A DNA stretch of 64,000 nucleotides from contig JANSYR010000010.1 in the NCBI GenBank assembly GCA_024742285.1, positions 186,001-250,000 of the forward strand. Reading direction: 5' to 3'. Numbering within the stretch: position 1 is the stretch's first letter; the number at the start of each line of letters is the position of its first letter. The stretch comes from a bacterium (lineage in GTDB: Bacteria; Myxococcota_A; UBA9160; UBA4427). Below are positions 35,962-44,755 of the stretch, in pieces. The notes under the pieces are model-generated. The model was not told where the DNA came from and ran no database searches. It saw only the letters and a list, made by a program, of their open reading frames with translations. The translations under genes were made by a program, and so were the position numbers.

Positions 35962-36243
35962 ATGTCCGCGAATCCGATGAGCCACGAAGAACTGGTCGAG
36001 GCGGCCGAAGAGCTCGCACCGCTCTTCCGCGCGAAGGCGAGGGAGGCCGAGCTCGCTCGTCGCGCCCCGGACGACGTGATCGAGGCCGTGAAGGCGAGCG
36101 GATCGCGCCTCGACAGTCCGATCCAGCGCGCCCTGCGCGACATCCAGACCGCCTCGAACCACGTCTTCTTCGATCGCGAGTCCCGCTACGCGGACTACGG
36201 CCGGATCCTGACGGGGCAGGGGGCGCAGAGTCTGCTCGCCTGA
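35962..36243 (+). pseudogene. Internally deleted acyl-CoA-dehydrogenase-like monooxygenase remnant
   Basis: A 93-codon open frame with two recognisable ends and no middle. Residues 1-45 (ELVEAAEELAPLFRAKAREA, then RRAPDDVIEAVKASG) match the start of HsaA-like flavin-dependent monooxygenases of the acyl-CoA dehydrogenase superfamily. Residues 50-93 (PIQRALRDIQTASNHVFFDR, then YADYGRILTGQG) match their extreme C-terminus. About 300 central residues, including the flavin site, are absent, yet the junction keeps the frame. It cannot be catalytic as it stands. It follows the TetR gene by about 50 bases on the same strand. Confidence 0.6.
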
Positions 36244-36327
36244 GACGTGTTCCCTTCCCGTGTGTTGCCCCCGCGTGTTGCCGATCGATTCGACAGCGCA
36301 GCACTCGGGCGGCATGCTTCGCCGACC

Positions 36328-37557
36328 ATGCCCCGGTCCGCCATCCTGACGCCCACCGCCGACGTCGTCCTGACGGGCGGACTCTCGATCGTGGTGCTCC
36401 TGCCGCTCGTCTTTGCCTCTTCGTTCGTCGTCGACGACGTGCTGGAGTGGGTCGTGATCGGAACGGTCCTGGTGAACGTCCCGCACATCATGGGCTCGTA
36501 CCGCTTGCTCTACACGTCGCGGGCGCTCGTGGCTCGCCACCGCTTCGCCGCGGTCTGGTTTCCGGGCCTGCTCGCGATCGCCTGCGTGGTCGCGACGGTC
36601 GCCGCGGCGACGAATCGGTCGTTCGTTCCACTGAACGTCGTCCACCTGGCCGCCGTCGGCTATCTCGCGGTTCACTACGTGGGTCAGACCTGGGGGATGA
36701 TGGCGTCCTTCGCGCAGCTCGAAGGCGTTCCGTTCTCGCCGGACGAGCGAAGGGATCTACGGTGGAGCCTTCGGTACATCCTCGCCTGGCACCTCTGTTG
36801 GGTCGCGCGTCACTTCGTGCCCGTGCTCAACGAGTCGGCACTCGTCGAATGGATCTACGAGGCGATGACGGCGGGGCTCGCGATCTCGATGGCGGCGGGC
36901 GCCTGGCTGCTGGTCCGGCACGCACGTCGCCACGGACGCCGTCCGCCGGCCAGGATCGTCGTGCCGTGGCTCGCGAATCACGTCTGGTACCTGCTCATGG
37001 CGGTCGTTCCGGCCGCCGCGCCCGCGGTCCAGGTGGCGCATGCGCTCCAGTACCTCCCCTTCGTGATCCGGGTGGAGAAGAACCGGGCGGATGCGCAGCC
37101 GCCGACCGAGGTGGTGCGCAAGGCGGTCGGTCAGGCGGCGGCCTTCCTGGCGGCAGGCGGCCTCTGCCTCTTTCTGCTTCCGCACTGGATCAACCCGACG
37201 CCGCTACCGCTCTGGGTGGGCCTCCAGCCCGCCGCGATCGCCGCGTGTGCGGTTCCGCTGGCGCTCGTGCTCTTCGTGATCGCGCGACGGGGGGAGAAGA
37301 CGTTCTCGCTGGTCCACCTGCTTTCGGTCGGGATTGCGCTCCTCGTCGCGGGTGGGATCGCCGACTGGTTCCTGGCCCCCGCGGTGGCGCTCGGCGCGGT
37401 CGAGCTCCTGGGCGCGAACGAATCGCTGCTTCGACTCGGGACGACGGTTTCGGCGTTCCTCAGCCTCCATCACTACATCACCGACGGTGTGCTCTGGAAG
37501 CTTCGCGACCCCGCCGTCCGGCGCGAGCTCTTCGCGCACGTATCGGCGCCGGCGTGA
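36328..37557 (+). CDS. Polytopic membrane protein of unknown function
   Basis: A 409-residue integral membrane protein with about ten hydrophobic segments spread over the whole length, beginning VVLTGGLSIVVLLPLVFAS. Conserved-looking polar residues sit in the membrane: NVPHIMGSYR near helix 2, VHYVGQTWGMM, AWHLCWVARHFVP, LANHVWYLLM and the terminal SLHHYITDGVLWKLRDP. The clustered His and Trp/Tyr hint at a metal or quinone site, which is inference. The ATG at 36328 is the first good start with the helix intact; a GTG at 36247 is possible and neither has a strong ribosome-binding site. It is convergent with a TetR gene. Confidence 0.65.
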   Translation: MPRSAILTPTADVVLTGGLSIVVLLPLVFASSFVVDDVLEWVVIGTVLVNVPHIMGSYRLLYTSRALVARHRFAAVWFPGLLAIACVVATVAAATNRSFVPLNVVHLAAVGYLAVHYVGQTWGMMASFAQLEGVPFSPDERRDLRWSLRYILAWHLCWVARHFVPVLNESALVEWIYEAMTAGLAISMAAGAWLLVRHARRHGRRPPARIVVPWLANHVWYLLMAVVPAAAPAVQVAHALQYLPFVIRVEKNRADAQPPTEVVRKAVGQAAAFLAAGGLCLFLLPHWINPTPLPLWVGLQPAAIAACAVPLALVLFVIARRGEKTFSLVHLLSVGIALLVAGGIADWFLAPAVALGAVELLGANESLLRLGTTVSAFLSLHHYITDGVLWKLRDPAVRRELFAHVSAPA

Positions 37558-37578
37558 GCGCCGATCATCCGCGCGATC

Positions 37579-38166
37579 TCAGCGCAGTCGTGGTTCGAGG
37601 AGCGGCGTCAGCCAGCGCGCCAGGGTGCGTCGGAGATCGTCGAGATCGCGGTCGGGGCCGGGATCGTCGACGAAGCTCTTGAGCAGCCGGAGCAGGATCT
37701 CGGCGAACTCTTCGAGCTCGTCGTCATCGGCCGTCCAGTGGTCGCCGAGATAGAGGCGCAGCTCGTTCGAGACGAAGCGGTTCCGGCTCTGGGCGTGGAC
37801 GGAGATCACGTCCCGCATCCGGAAGAGCTCCATCAGGTAGGGATCGTCCGTCGCCTCGGTGATCAGGATGACGAGGGTCTCGACGACGCGGTCGATGGGG
37901 TCTTCGAGGCGTGCCGTGCGCGCCCGCATCCGCTCGAGGAAGCCACCGCTGGCGGTGACCGCCGCCGCGTTGAAGAGCTCTTCCGCGCTCTGGAAGTAGC
38001 GGTAGACCGTGGGGCGGGTGACGCCGGCGGCGGCGGCGACGTCGGAGAGGGTCACCTTGGAGAAGCCGTGGCGCTCGATGCAGGTCTGCGCCACGGCGAG
38101 CAGGTGCTGCCGCGCCTCGGCGCTCGATTCCGGGCTCGCTCCCTTCCAGGATCCACGTCGGCTCAT
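37579..38166 (-). CDS. TetR-family transcriptional regulator
   Basis: A 195-residue regulator. The helix-turn-helix lies at about 20-65: LLAVAQTCIERHGFSKVTLS, then GVTRPTVYRYFQSAEELF. The C-terminal domain is helical. The start codon lies only 6 bases from a perfect inverted repeat (38173-38200), so the protein probably represses its own gene and the divergent plus-strand genes starting at 38304. It is convergent with the polytopic membrane protein gene at the other end. Confidence 0.9.
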   Translation of the reverse strand: MSRRGSWKGASPESSAEARQHLLAVAQTCIERHGFSKVTLSDVAAAAGVTRPTVYRYFQSAEELFNAAAVTASGGFLERMRARTARLEDPIDRVVETLVILITEATDDPYLMELFRMRDVISVHAQSRNRFVSNELRLYLGDHWTADDDELEEFAEILLRLLKSFVDDPGPDRDLDDLRRTLARWLTPLLEPRLR

Positions 38167-38172
38167 GGCTCG

Positions 38173-38204
38173 ACTTTACAACATACGATGGCTGTAAAGT
38201 TGTA
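38173..38204. promoter_or_regulatory. TetR operator in a divergent promoter region
   Basis: ACTTTACA and TGTAAAGT form perfect 8-base arms around a 12-base spacer, and TACAAC/GTTGTA form overlapping arms. The segment is markedly AT-rich for this genome. TATATA at 38203-38208 could be part of a plus-strand -10 box. The repeat sits between the TetR start (38166) and the PF10118 gene (38304). Confidence 0.7.
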
Positions 38205-38303
38205 TATAGTGGGAAGCGGAGCGACCGACGGATCCGCGGAGGATCCGGGATCGGTCGGATCGGCCCGTGTCCGGCGACTGACGAGTCAGAGAAGAAAGAG
38301 ACG

Positions 38304-39152
38304 ATGTCGAATCTGGAAGTCCGAAAGTTCGATTGGGATTTCGAAGGGATCCCTTTCATCTGGAACCCCCAGCAGCCGCGATTCTCCGTGCTGATGAACC
38401 AGATCACCTTCGTGATCATCAGCTTCGAGCGGTACATCACGAAGGCGATGCGCGAGGCGGAGTCCCGGATCACCGACGACGAGGTCCGGCTCGAGGCGCG
38501 GCTCTTCGGTCAGCAGGAGGGCGTCCACGCCGCTGCGCACATGAAGCATGCCCGCGCCCTGATCGCCCGGTACCCGGGCCTGCAGTCGATCCTCGACAAG
38601 TGCCAGGAGAGCTACGACGCGCAGTTCGAGGCGGAGTCGCTCGAATACCACCTCGCCTACGCCGGAAGCATGGAGGCGATCTTCACGCCCTTCTTCAAGA
38701 TGGTCCTCGACAACCGCGAGATCCTCTTCGAGGGCGGGGACGAGCGGCTGTCCTCGATGCTCCTCTGGCATTTCTGCGAGGAGATCGAGCACCGCAGCTC
38801 CGCGCTCATGGTCTTCGACCACGTCGTCGGGAGCTACTGGTACCGGTTCAAGAACGCGGGGCCGATGCGCAAGCACGTGCGCGCGCTCTTCGAGATGTCG
38901 ATCGAGGAGTTCAAGAAGCACGTGCCCGACGTGCCCCACAACGTCTACGAGGGGAATCCCTTCGCGAGCGTGCCGCGGTCGGCGACGCTGCGCTCTGCGG
39001 TCGGCGTGTTCGCGTCCCAGACGCCCTGGCACGATCCGGCCCATCAGCCGCTCCCCGACTACTACGACGAGTGGATCGGGAAGTACACGAGCGGCGACGA
39101 CGTCATGCGGCTCTACGGTCAGCCGCCGGTCGTCGCTGGGGAAGCCGGTTGA
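38304..39152 (+). CDS. PF10118-family predicted metal-dependent hydrolase (diiron-like)
   Basis: A 282-residue helical protein of the COG3687/PF10118 family. Likely metal ligands are in FGQQEGVHAAAH and LLWHFCEEIEHRSSA, an ExxH pattern typical of ferritin-like diiron proteins. The N-terminus, with VRKFDWDFEGIPFIWNP, is also typical. Homologues occur widely in lipid and steroid-degrading bacteria but their reaction is not established. A ribosome-binding AGAAAGAG precedes the ATG. Its stop overlaps the TTG start of the alpha/beta hydrolase gene (TTGA), so the two are coupled. It is probably repressed by the divergent TetR through the 38173 operator. Confidence 0.8.
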   Translation: MSNLEVRKFDWDFEGIPFIWNPQQPRFSVLMNQITFVIISFERYITKAMREAESRITDDEVRLEARLFGQQEGVHAAAHMKHARALIARYPGLQSILDKCQESYDAQFEAESLEYHLAYAGSMEAIFTPFFKMVLDNREILFEGGDERLSSMLLWHFCEEIEHRSSALMVFDHVVGSYWYRFKNAGPMRKHVRALFEMSIEEFKKHVPDVPHNVYEGNPFASVPRSATLRSAVGVFASQTPWHDPAHQPLPDYYDEWIGKYTSGDDVMRLYGQPPVVAGEAG

Positions 39153-40150
39153 GCGCGCCGCGGCCGCCTCAACCGGAGACGCCGCCGGCGGACGCCTTAG
39201 AGATCCACCATGCCGAGGTCGAGCCCGGCCTGCGGATCGCCTACGTCCGCGAGGGCGTCGGCGGCTATCCGCTCGTCCTGGTTCACGGCTATCCCGAGAC
39301 GAAGCGGATCTGGTGGCGCAACATCCGACCGCTCGTCGAGGCCGGCTACGAAGTGATCGTGCCGGATCTTCGTGGCTACGGCGATTCGGATCTCTCCGCC
39401 AAGGACGAGTACGACCTCGTCTACTACTCCCGTGACGTCTACACGCTCGCGCACGACGTCCTCGGTCACGAGCGCGTCGGCCTCGTCGCCGGCGACGTCG
39501 GCGGCATGGTGATCGTCGACCTGGCGAACCGGAACCCCGGCTTCGTCGACCGCATGATCTTCTTCAACACGTCGCCGCCGGTCGTGCCGGAAGAAGCCGA
39601 ATGGTACGCCGCGAACGGGCTCTCGATGGCGCCTCTCGACGACGGTCCGACCGGCGACTACCGCGTGCGGCAGGGCAGGGACCCGAAGGCCCTCCGCGCG
39701 GAGCTCGACACGCCGGCGCGCTGCCACCGCTACGTGCGCGACTTCTACGAGGCGCGGCTCTGGGCGTCGGAAGGCGCCTTCGAGGAAGCGGACTACGCCT
39801 TCATGTGCGAGCCCTTCGAGGACATCGATCATCTCGAGGCGAGCTGGGCCGTCTACCAGCTGGGCTACGGGCGCGAGATGAAGGAGATGCCGCTCGTCAT
39901 GCAGAAGACCGAGACGCCGACGCTGATCCTCTACGGACCCGACGACCACGTCGTTCCGAAAGACTTCGCCAAGAAGTGCGAGATCGCCTTTCCGAACCGG
40001 ACGGGCCCCCTGATCGTGCCCGAGGCCGGCCATTTCCTGCAGTGGGAGCGGGCGGACGTCCTGAACGAAGTGGCCCGCTTCTACTTCAGTGATCTGAGAC
40101 CCACCAATCGCCCCTCGCGTCCCGCGCCGACACGCGAGTCGCTACCTTGA
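39149..40150 (+). CDS. Alpha/beta hydrolase, epoxide-hydrolase/dehalogenase-like
   Basis: A 333-residue alpha/beta hydrolase. VLVHGYPETKRIWW is the HGxPE oxyanion segment. The nucleophile lies in LVAGDVGGM, an Asp, as in epoxide hydrolases and haloacid or haloalkane dehalogenases rather than esterases. The catalytic His is in PEAGHFLQWE, and a charge-relay Asp is in YGPDDHV. TTG 39149 overlaps the preceding stop and is the only start that fits the gap; GGGGA lies about 8 bases upstream. The neighbours (diiron-like protein and TauD dioxygenase) suggest hydrolysis of an epoxide or lactone intermediate (inference). Confidence 0.85.
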   Translation: MSAPRPPQPETPPADALEIHHAEVEPGLRIAYVREGVGGYPLVLVHGYPETKRIWWRNIRPLVEAGYEVIVPDLRGYGDSDLSAKDEYDLVYYSRDVYTLAHDVLGHERVGLVAGDVGGMVIVDLANRNPGFVDRMIFFNTSPPVVPEEAEWYAANGLSMAPLDDGPTGDYRVRQGRDPKALRAELDTPARCHRYVRDFYEARLWASEGAFEEADYAFMCEPFEDIDHLEASWAVYQLGYGREMKEMPLVMQKTETPTLILYGPDDHVVPKDFAKKCEIAFPNRTGPLIVPEAGHFLQWERADVLNEVARFYFSDLRPTNRPSRPAPTRESLP

Positions 40151-40196
40151 TGCCCTGTTGCGAGCGCGACAGCGTCAACCCGGAGGACCCTTCGAC

Positions 40197-41117
40197 ATGA
40201 GCGCATTCGAAATTTCTCCCCTCGATCACATCGGCGCCGAGATCGTCGGTCTCGACATCCAGGCCATGACCGACGAGGTCAAGCGCGATCTCTACGCGAC
40301 CTGGCTCGAGTATGGCGTGCTCCTCTTCCGCGAGGCGGCCTCCGATCCCGAGACCCACGTGAAGCTCGCGAAGGTCTTCGGCGAGCTCGAGATCCACCCG
40401 GTCAAGTCGCTGCTCGTTCCCGGGAACGACGAGCTGATCTTCCTGGGCGGCCACGGCAAGAACTCCGGCGGCGCACGCGTCATGGACGGCGACGTCCGGA
40501 TCGGTCAGGTCTACTGGCACCAGGACACGGCCTACACCCCCGACATCTGCCGGGGCTCGATGCTTCGGATGATCGAGCCGTCGAAGCGGGCGGGGGGAAC
40601 GACCTGGGCCGATACCGCGAAGGCCTACGAGGCACTCCCGAAGGACCTGGCCGAGCGGATCGCGACGCTCGAGACGCTCCAGTGCTACACCGACATGCCC
40701 CGTCGGACGTGGGGCATGCCCGGCCACGAGCTGCGCTACGCGACCCCCGAAGAGGGTCCGCAGAGCGAGGTCGAGGTTCCGGACTTCCCCCACGTCGCGC
40801 ACCCGATGGTGGTGACCCATCCCGAGAGCGGGAAGAGGGCGCTCCTGCTGAGCCCGCTCGGCTATCTGACGATTCTCGGCCTCCCGGAAGACGAGGCGGA
40901 CGACCTCTTCGAGACGATCGTCGCCCACACGACCCGTCCGGAGTTCTGCTACGAGCACTCGTGGGCCGAGAACGACGTCGTCCTCTGGGACAACCGACGC
41001 ACGCTCCACACCGCGGAGGGATTCGGGGTCGACGACAACCGCATGATCCAGCGCGCGACCCTCGCCGGGCCGCAGCCGACGGGTCGGCTATTCGAGGGCG
41101 AGGCGGCGACGGCCTAG
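40197..41117 (+). CDS. TauD/TfdA-family Fe(II)/2-oxoglutarate dioxygenase
   Basis: A 306-residue dioxygenase. The iron site is His and Asp in VYWHQDTAYTP, with the distal His in RRTLHTAEGF and the 2-oxoglutarate Arg in RMIQRAT. The N-terminal IGAEIVGLDI is typical of the family. Family members oxidise sulfonates, phenoxyacids, alkyl sulfates and other small acids. GGAGGA lies upstream of ATG 40197. It follows the alpha/beta hydrolase gene by 46 bases and may end this operon. The substrate cannot be predicted. Confidence 0.88.
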   Translation: MSAFEISPLDHIGAEIVGLDIQAMTDEVKRDLYATWLEYGVLLFREAASDPETHVKLAKVFGELEIHPVKSLLVPGNDELIFLGGHGKNSGGARVMDGDVRIGQVYWHQDTAYTPDICRGSMLRMIEPSKRAGGTTWADTAKAYEALPKDLAERIATLETLQCYTDMPRRTWGMPGHELRYATPEEGPQSEVEVPDFPHVAHPMVVTHPESGKRALLLSPLGYLTILGLPEDEADDLFETIVAHTTRPEFCYEHSWAENDVVLWDNRRTLHTAEGFGVDDNRMIQRATLAGPQPTGRLFEGEAATA

Positions 41118-41246
41118 CACGTCCCGTTTCCGATCGGGAATCCGCTCGGCGGACGATGTCAGCCGCTCGCGCTGCGAAGCGATGGAAGATCGACGTCGGC
41201 GCGCGTCGAAAGCGTGATAGGATGGCTCCGACTCGAGGAGCCGTTC

Positions 41247-43346
41247 ATGAAGCTGCGAAGCTCCCCCGCGACCGGTCGCACCGATAGAGGATCCCGATCC
41301 GAGGCGGTGCGCGCCGCGAAACCGTCATATCGGCTGCGATGGGCGGTCGCGTTCCTGGCACTGCTCGTGTTGGGAGACGGGAGCAGCGCGCAGGCGCAAT
41401 TCGGATCGTTCTGGCAGAGCACAGGTGGGCCGCAGGGCGCGCTCGCACGCGACCTCGTGGAGGTCCCGGACGGCACGATGTTCGCCGCCGTACCCGGGGC
41501 GCGGCGGAGCCTCCAGCGCTTCGACGACCTCGCCGGCGTATGGGTCGAAGACCTGCGTCCGGAGGCTGCGACGCCGTTCCAGCTCGAGGTGACGGCGTTC
41601 GAGGTCTCGCCCGCCGGAGACTTCTACCTCGGCTCCGAATCATTCCCCGAGTTCTCCCGGAGCCTCGACGGGGGCCAGAGCTGGGAGTCCATCGCGATCC
41701 CGACGAATCCCCATCGGACGCCGTCCCGCATCCGATTCACGGACAGCGGCGCGTTGGTTGCGACCATGGGGCCGCGGATCTATCGCGCCGCGGCCTCCGA
41801 GCTCGTCCAGGATCCGACGCTCTGGACCTGGGAGCTCGTCGAGAACTTCCTGGTCGGGTTCCACGACCTCGCGGTCGCTCCGGGCGGTGTCGTCCTCGCC
41901 GCCACCTACCTCGACGGTCTCCTCCGGTCCGCCGACGACGGCGGGACCTTCGATCCGGTGTCGAGTCTCGCCGGGGTCGAGGTGACCCGGATCGCGCTCC
42001 AGGCGGACGCGTCCCTGCTCGCGGGCTCTCGCGCGTCCGGCGTCTTCTTCTCGAGCGACGGGGGGCTCACCTGGTCCCCCGATTCCGCAGGGCTGCCGTC
42101 GGGGGCGGTCCTCGCGATCCACCCGTCCTCGAATGGCGACGCGTACGTCTCGATCGACGGAGCGCCTCTCCAGTTTCGGGCCGCCACCGACACGAGCTGG
42201 TCGGACGCGGCCGATCAGCCGGACGGTTGGCGCGCTTCGGCGCTCCTCGAGCGAGCGGACGGGACGAGGGTCGTCAGTACGACGGCGGGCGTCTCCGTTT
42301 CGGCGGGAAGTGGACTCCCTTGGGCCGCGTCGAGCAACGGATTCCCCTCTTCAGAGGTCACGTCGATCGTCCAGCTGGCCGGAGGGGACGTCTTCGCCGG
42401 TGGATCCGGGGGCGTGTACCGATCCGTCGATGGCGGCGCGACGTGGGGACCGTCGGCCCACGAGACACCTTCGGTCATCGCGCTCGTCGAGGATCCGGCG
42501 GGAGGACTCGTGGCGGCCGTCGAAACGACCAACGTGACGCCCTTGGCCCCGCCAGCGTCTTTCACGGGGATCCCGCCAGCGGCGTTCCTCCGTTCGGACG
42601 ACGCCGGTGACACCTGGTCTCCGATCCCCAGCCCGCCCGTCTTCACACCGAGCCTGCTCGACGTCGACGAGCTGGTCTCGGGCCCCGGCGTGATCCTCGC
42701 CGTGACCAACTTCGGCGTCTACGGAACCTTCGACGGCGGTCAGACCTGGAACAGCGAGCGCGGCTTCGTTCCGACCGGCGGGGTCGAGCAGCTGATCTGG
42801 GCGAATGGTGCGTTCTACGCCTGGAACCGAGCCGACGAGCGCGTGTACCGCTCTCTGGATTCCGGGGCGACGTGGTCGGGCGTCGGCGTGAGCCCAGGCA
42901 TCGACGACAACTTCCCCGATTTCAGGGCGTCGCCGTCGGGACGATTCTTCGTGTTCGGCCGGGACCAGGGCGACGACAGGATCTTCGAGTCCACGGACCA
43001 GGGCACGACGTGGACTCCGGTCGCCAGCCCCGAAGCGAGTGACTCGCCCGTCGGATCGTGGTTCGCCGACGACGAGTCGCTCCTGATCAGCAATCCGAAC
43101 GGCGTATTTCGACTGATCCCCGACTCGCCGGCTTCGACGGAACAAGCGCTCGCGCCGGCTCCACCGAGCGCGGCCTGCTGCGCCTTCGAGGTGCTCGACT
43201 CCGGGCACTCGGCGGTCGGGACCTCGAAGGGCGTGTTTCTCAGCGTGAACCCGGTGCCGGAGCCTTCGCTCCTCGTCGGACTCGCGTCGGGGATGCTCTG
43301 GTTGGCAGGTCGCGGGCGAGGCGCTCCTCGACGTCGAATGCGATAG
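41247..43346 (+). CDS. Secreted BNR/sialidase-fold beta-propeller with PEP-CTERM anchor
   Basis: A 699-residue exported protein. The signal peptide covers about 35-55 (RLRWAVAFLALLVLGDGSSA). The body is a series of BNR-type repeats with the SxDGGxTW pattern: SLDGGQSWES, SSDGGLTWSP, SVDGGATWGP, SDDAGDTWSP, TFDGGQTWNS, SLDSGATWSG and STDQGTTWTP. These predict a beta-propeller of seven or more blades. The C-terminus VPEPSLLVGLASGMLWLAG followed by an Arg-rich tail is a PEP-CTERM sorting signal, which exosortase would cleave. GAGGAG precedes ATG 41247; a GTG at 41214 is less likely. No catalytic residues are obvious, so binding or scaffolding is as likely as hydrolysis. Confidence 0.85.
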   Translation: MKLRSSPATGRTDRGSRSEAVRAAKPSYRLRWAVAFLALLVLGDGSSAQAQFGSFWQSTGGPQGALARDLVEVPDGTMFAAVPGARRSLQRFDDLAGVWVEDLRPEAATPFQLEVTAFEVSPAGDFYLGSESFPEFSRSLDGGQSWESIAIPTNPHRTPSRIRFTDSGALVATMGPRIYRAAASELVQDPTLWTWELVENFLVGFHDLAVAPGGVVLAATYLDGLLRSADDGGTFDPVSSLAGVEVTRIALQADASLLAGSRASGVFFSSDGGLTWSPDSAGLPSGAVLAIHPSSNGDAYVSIDGAPLQFRAATDTSWSDAADQPDGWRASALLERADGTRVVSTTAGVSVSAGSGLPWAASSNGFPSSEVTSIVQLAGGDVFAGGSGGVYRSVDGGATWGPSAHETPSVIALVEDPAGGLVAAVETTNVTPLAPPASFTGIPPAAFLRSDDAGDTWSPIPSPPVFTPSLLDVDELVSGPGVILAVTNFGVYGTFDGGQTWNSERGFVPTGGVEQLIWANGAFYAWNRADERVYRSLDSGATWSGVGVSPGIDDNFPDFRASPSGRFFVFGRDQGDDRIFESTDQGTTWTPVASPEASDSPVGSWFADDESLLISNPNGVFRLIPDSPASTEQALAPAPPSAACCAFEVLDSGHSAVGTSKGVFLSVNPVPEPSLLVGLASGMLWLAGRGRGAPRRRMR

Positions 43347-43471
43347 GGGGCGTCTCGGCGGCTCGCTCCGTGCGGTCGGCGAGCTAGCCTGGAGGGCGCA
43401 GAGCCACGACCGGTCGTCGCGTTGCCCAGGGCTCGGCTCGGGTCGTCCTGCTCGCGTGACCGGAGGACCCC

Positions 43472-44254
43472 ATGCTGCTCGAAGACAAGGTCGCCGTCGT
43501 GACCGGGATCGGCCCCGGTCTCGGCCGGGACATCGCGCTCCTCTTCGCCCGTGAAGGCGCGCATCTCGCGATCGCGGCGCGCAACGAGGAACGCCTGAAG
43601 GCCGTCGCCGCCGAGATCGAAGCGCTCGGTCGCGACGTGCTGGCGATCCCGACCGATTTGACGGACCGCGCGGCCTGCCAGGCCCTCGTCGCCGCGACGA
43701 TCGAACGCTTCGGTCGCGTCGACGTGCTGGTCCAGAACGGCCACTACGACGGCGACTACAAGATCGTGACCGAGTCCGATCCCCAGGACTGGCGGGACAT
43801 CATGGAGGTGAACCTCTTCGGTGCCTTCCACCTCGTCCAGGCGGTCGCGCCCTCCATGAAGGCGCGCGGCGACGGGCGGATCATCCTGGTCAACACGGGC
43901 GCGAGCACCGACCCGCCGCCGACCCTCGGCGCCTACGCAGCGTCCAAGGCGGCGCTCGCGAGTCTCGTGCGCACGCTCGCCGTCGAGCTCGGACCCGAGG
44001 GCATTCGCGCGAACGGCATCCAGCTCGGCCCCATGACCGGGGACAACTTCACGGGCTACGTCGAGAGTCTCGCGCAGGCATCCGGACGGACCTACGAGGA
44101 GGAGCTCGCCCTCTACAACGAGCAGTTCGCCCTGCGCTACACGCCGACGACGGAGGAGTGCGCGGGCACGGCCCTCTTCCTGGCCTCGGATCTCGCGCGG
44201 CCGATCACGGGACAGAGCATCGCGGTGAACGGCGGGAAGTGGTTCCTCACCTGA
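43472..44254 (+). CDS. Short-chain dehydrogenase/reductase
   Basis: A 260-residue classical SDR. TGIGPGLGRD is the cofactor loop, VLVQNGHYDG stands in place of the usual NNAG (note Gln-Asn-Gly-His), Ser lies in ILVNTGAST (Thr-Gly-Ala at the usual Ser position), and YAASKAAL holds the Tyr-Lys pair. The altered NAG and Ser motifs are unusual; catalysis may rely on a Thr. It is a single plus-strand gene, convergent with the VOC gene 19 bases away. The spacers on either side show no operator I can name. Confidence 0.82.
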   Translation: MLLEDKVAVVTGIGPGLGRDIALLFAREGAHLAIAARNEERLKAVAAEIEALGRDVLAIPTDLTDRAACQALVAATIERFGRVDVLVQNGHYDGDYKIVTESDPQDWRDIMEVNLFGAFHLVQAVAPSMKARGDGRIILVNTGASTDPPPTLGAYAASKAALASLVRTLAVELGPEGIRANGIQLGPMTGDNFTGYVESLAQASGRTYEEELALYNEQFALRYTPTTEECAGTALFLASDLARPITGQSIAVNGGKWFLT

Positions 44255-44273
44255 GCACGACGGCCGCGCCCGT

Positions 44274-44699
44274 TCAGCTCGGCGCGTTCGCCTCGAGGTC
44301 CATGCCCTGGACGAGCTCGATCTGGTAGCCGTCGGGATCCTCGACGAAGGAGATCCAGACGTCCCATTCCTCGAGATGCATCGGCTCGACCACGCTCTTC
44401 GCGCCGGCCGCGATCGCCTTGACGTGGAGCGCCTTCACGTCGTCCGTGTTGACGTAGAGCTTCCACATCGCGCCGACCTTCTTGATCCCGTCCGCGCTCT
44501 GATCGATCGGGGCGGTCTTGTCGTCGTGTTCGGCGAGCTGGAGCGCGGAGCCCGGGCCGCCGCCCCAGATGAGCGCTTCGTTCGTTCCCGGGATCTGGGT
44601 CCGGCTGTGGAGCTTCAGCCCGAGGACGTCGGTGTAGAACTCGACTGAGCGCTCGAGATCGCTCACGTTGATGCAGTACTGGCCCAGAGTGGTTCCCAC
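44274..44699 (-). CDS. VOC-family (glyoxalase/dioxygenase-fold) protein
   Basis: A 141-residue VOC protein with two beta-alpha-beta-beta-beta modules. LGQYCINVSDLERSVEFYTD opens the first, and the last strand IELVQGMDLE supplies a likely Glu ligand (SFVEDPDGYQIELVQ). GTG 44699 is chosen because AAAGGA lies 7 bases upstream. It is downstream of the SDR at 44756 on the same strand with a 56-base gap. VOC proteins here could be epimerases, extradiol dioxygenases or glyoxalases; a single domain of this length is more like glyoxalase or epimerase. Confidence 0.82.
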   Translation of the reverse strand: MGTTLGQYCINVSDLERSVEFYTDVLGLKLHSRTQIPGTNEALIWGGGPGSALQLAEHDDKTAPIDQSADGIKKVGAMWKLYVNTDDVKALHVKAIAAGAKSVVEPMHLEEWDVWISFVEDPDGYQIELVQGMDLEANAPS

Positions 44700-44755
44700 G
44701 GTCGTTCCTTTCCTGTGCGTGTCGCCCATGTCCGAGTGAATGCGGAGCGAGCCCG

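Noticed and set aside
36781-36800. Sigma-54-like TGGCAC inside the polytopic membrane protein gene
   Set aside because: The -12 element reads TTGGG rather than TTGC and it lies within coding sequence.
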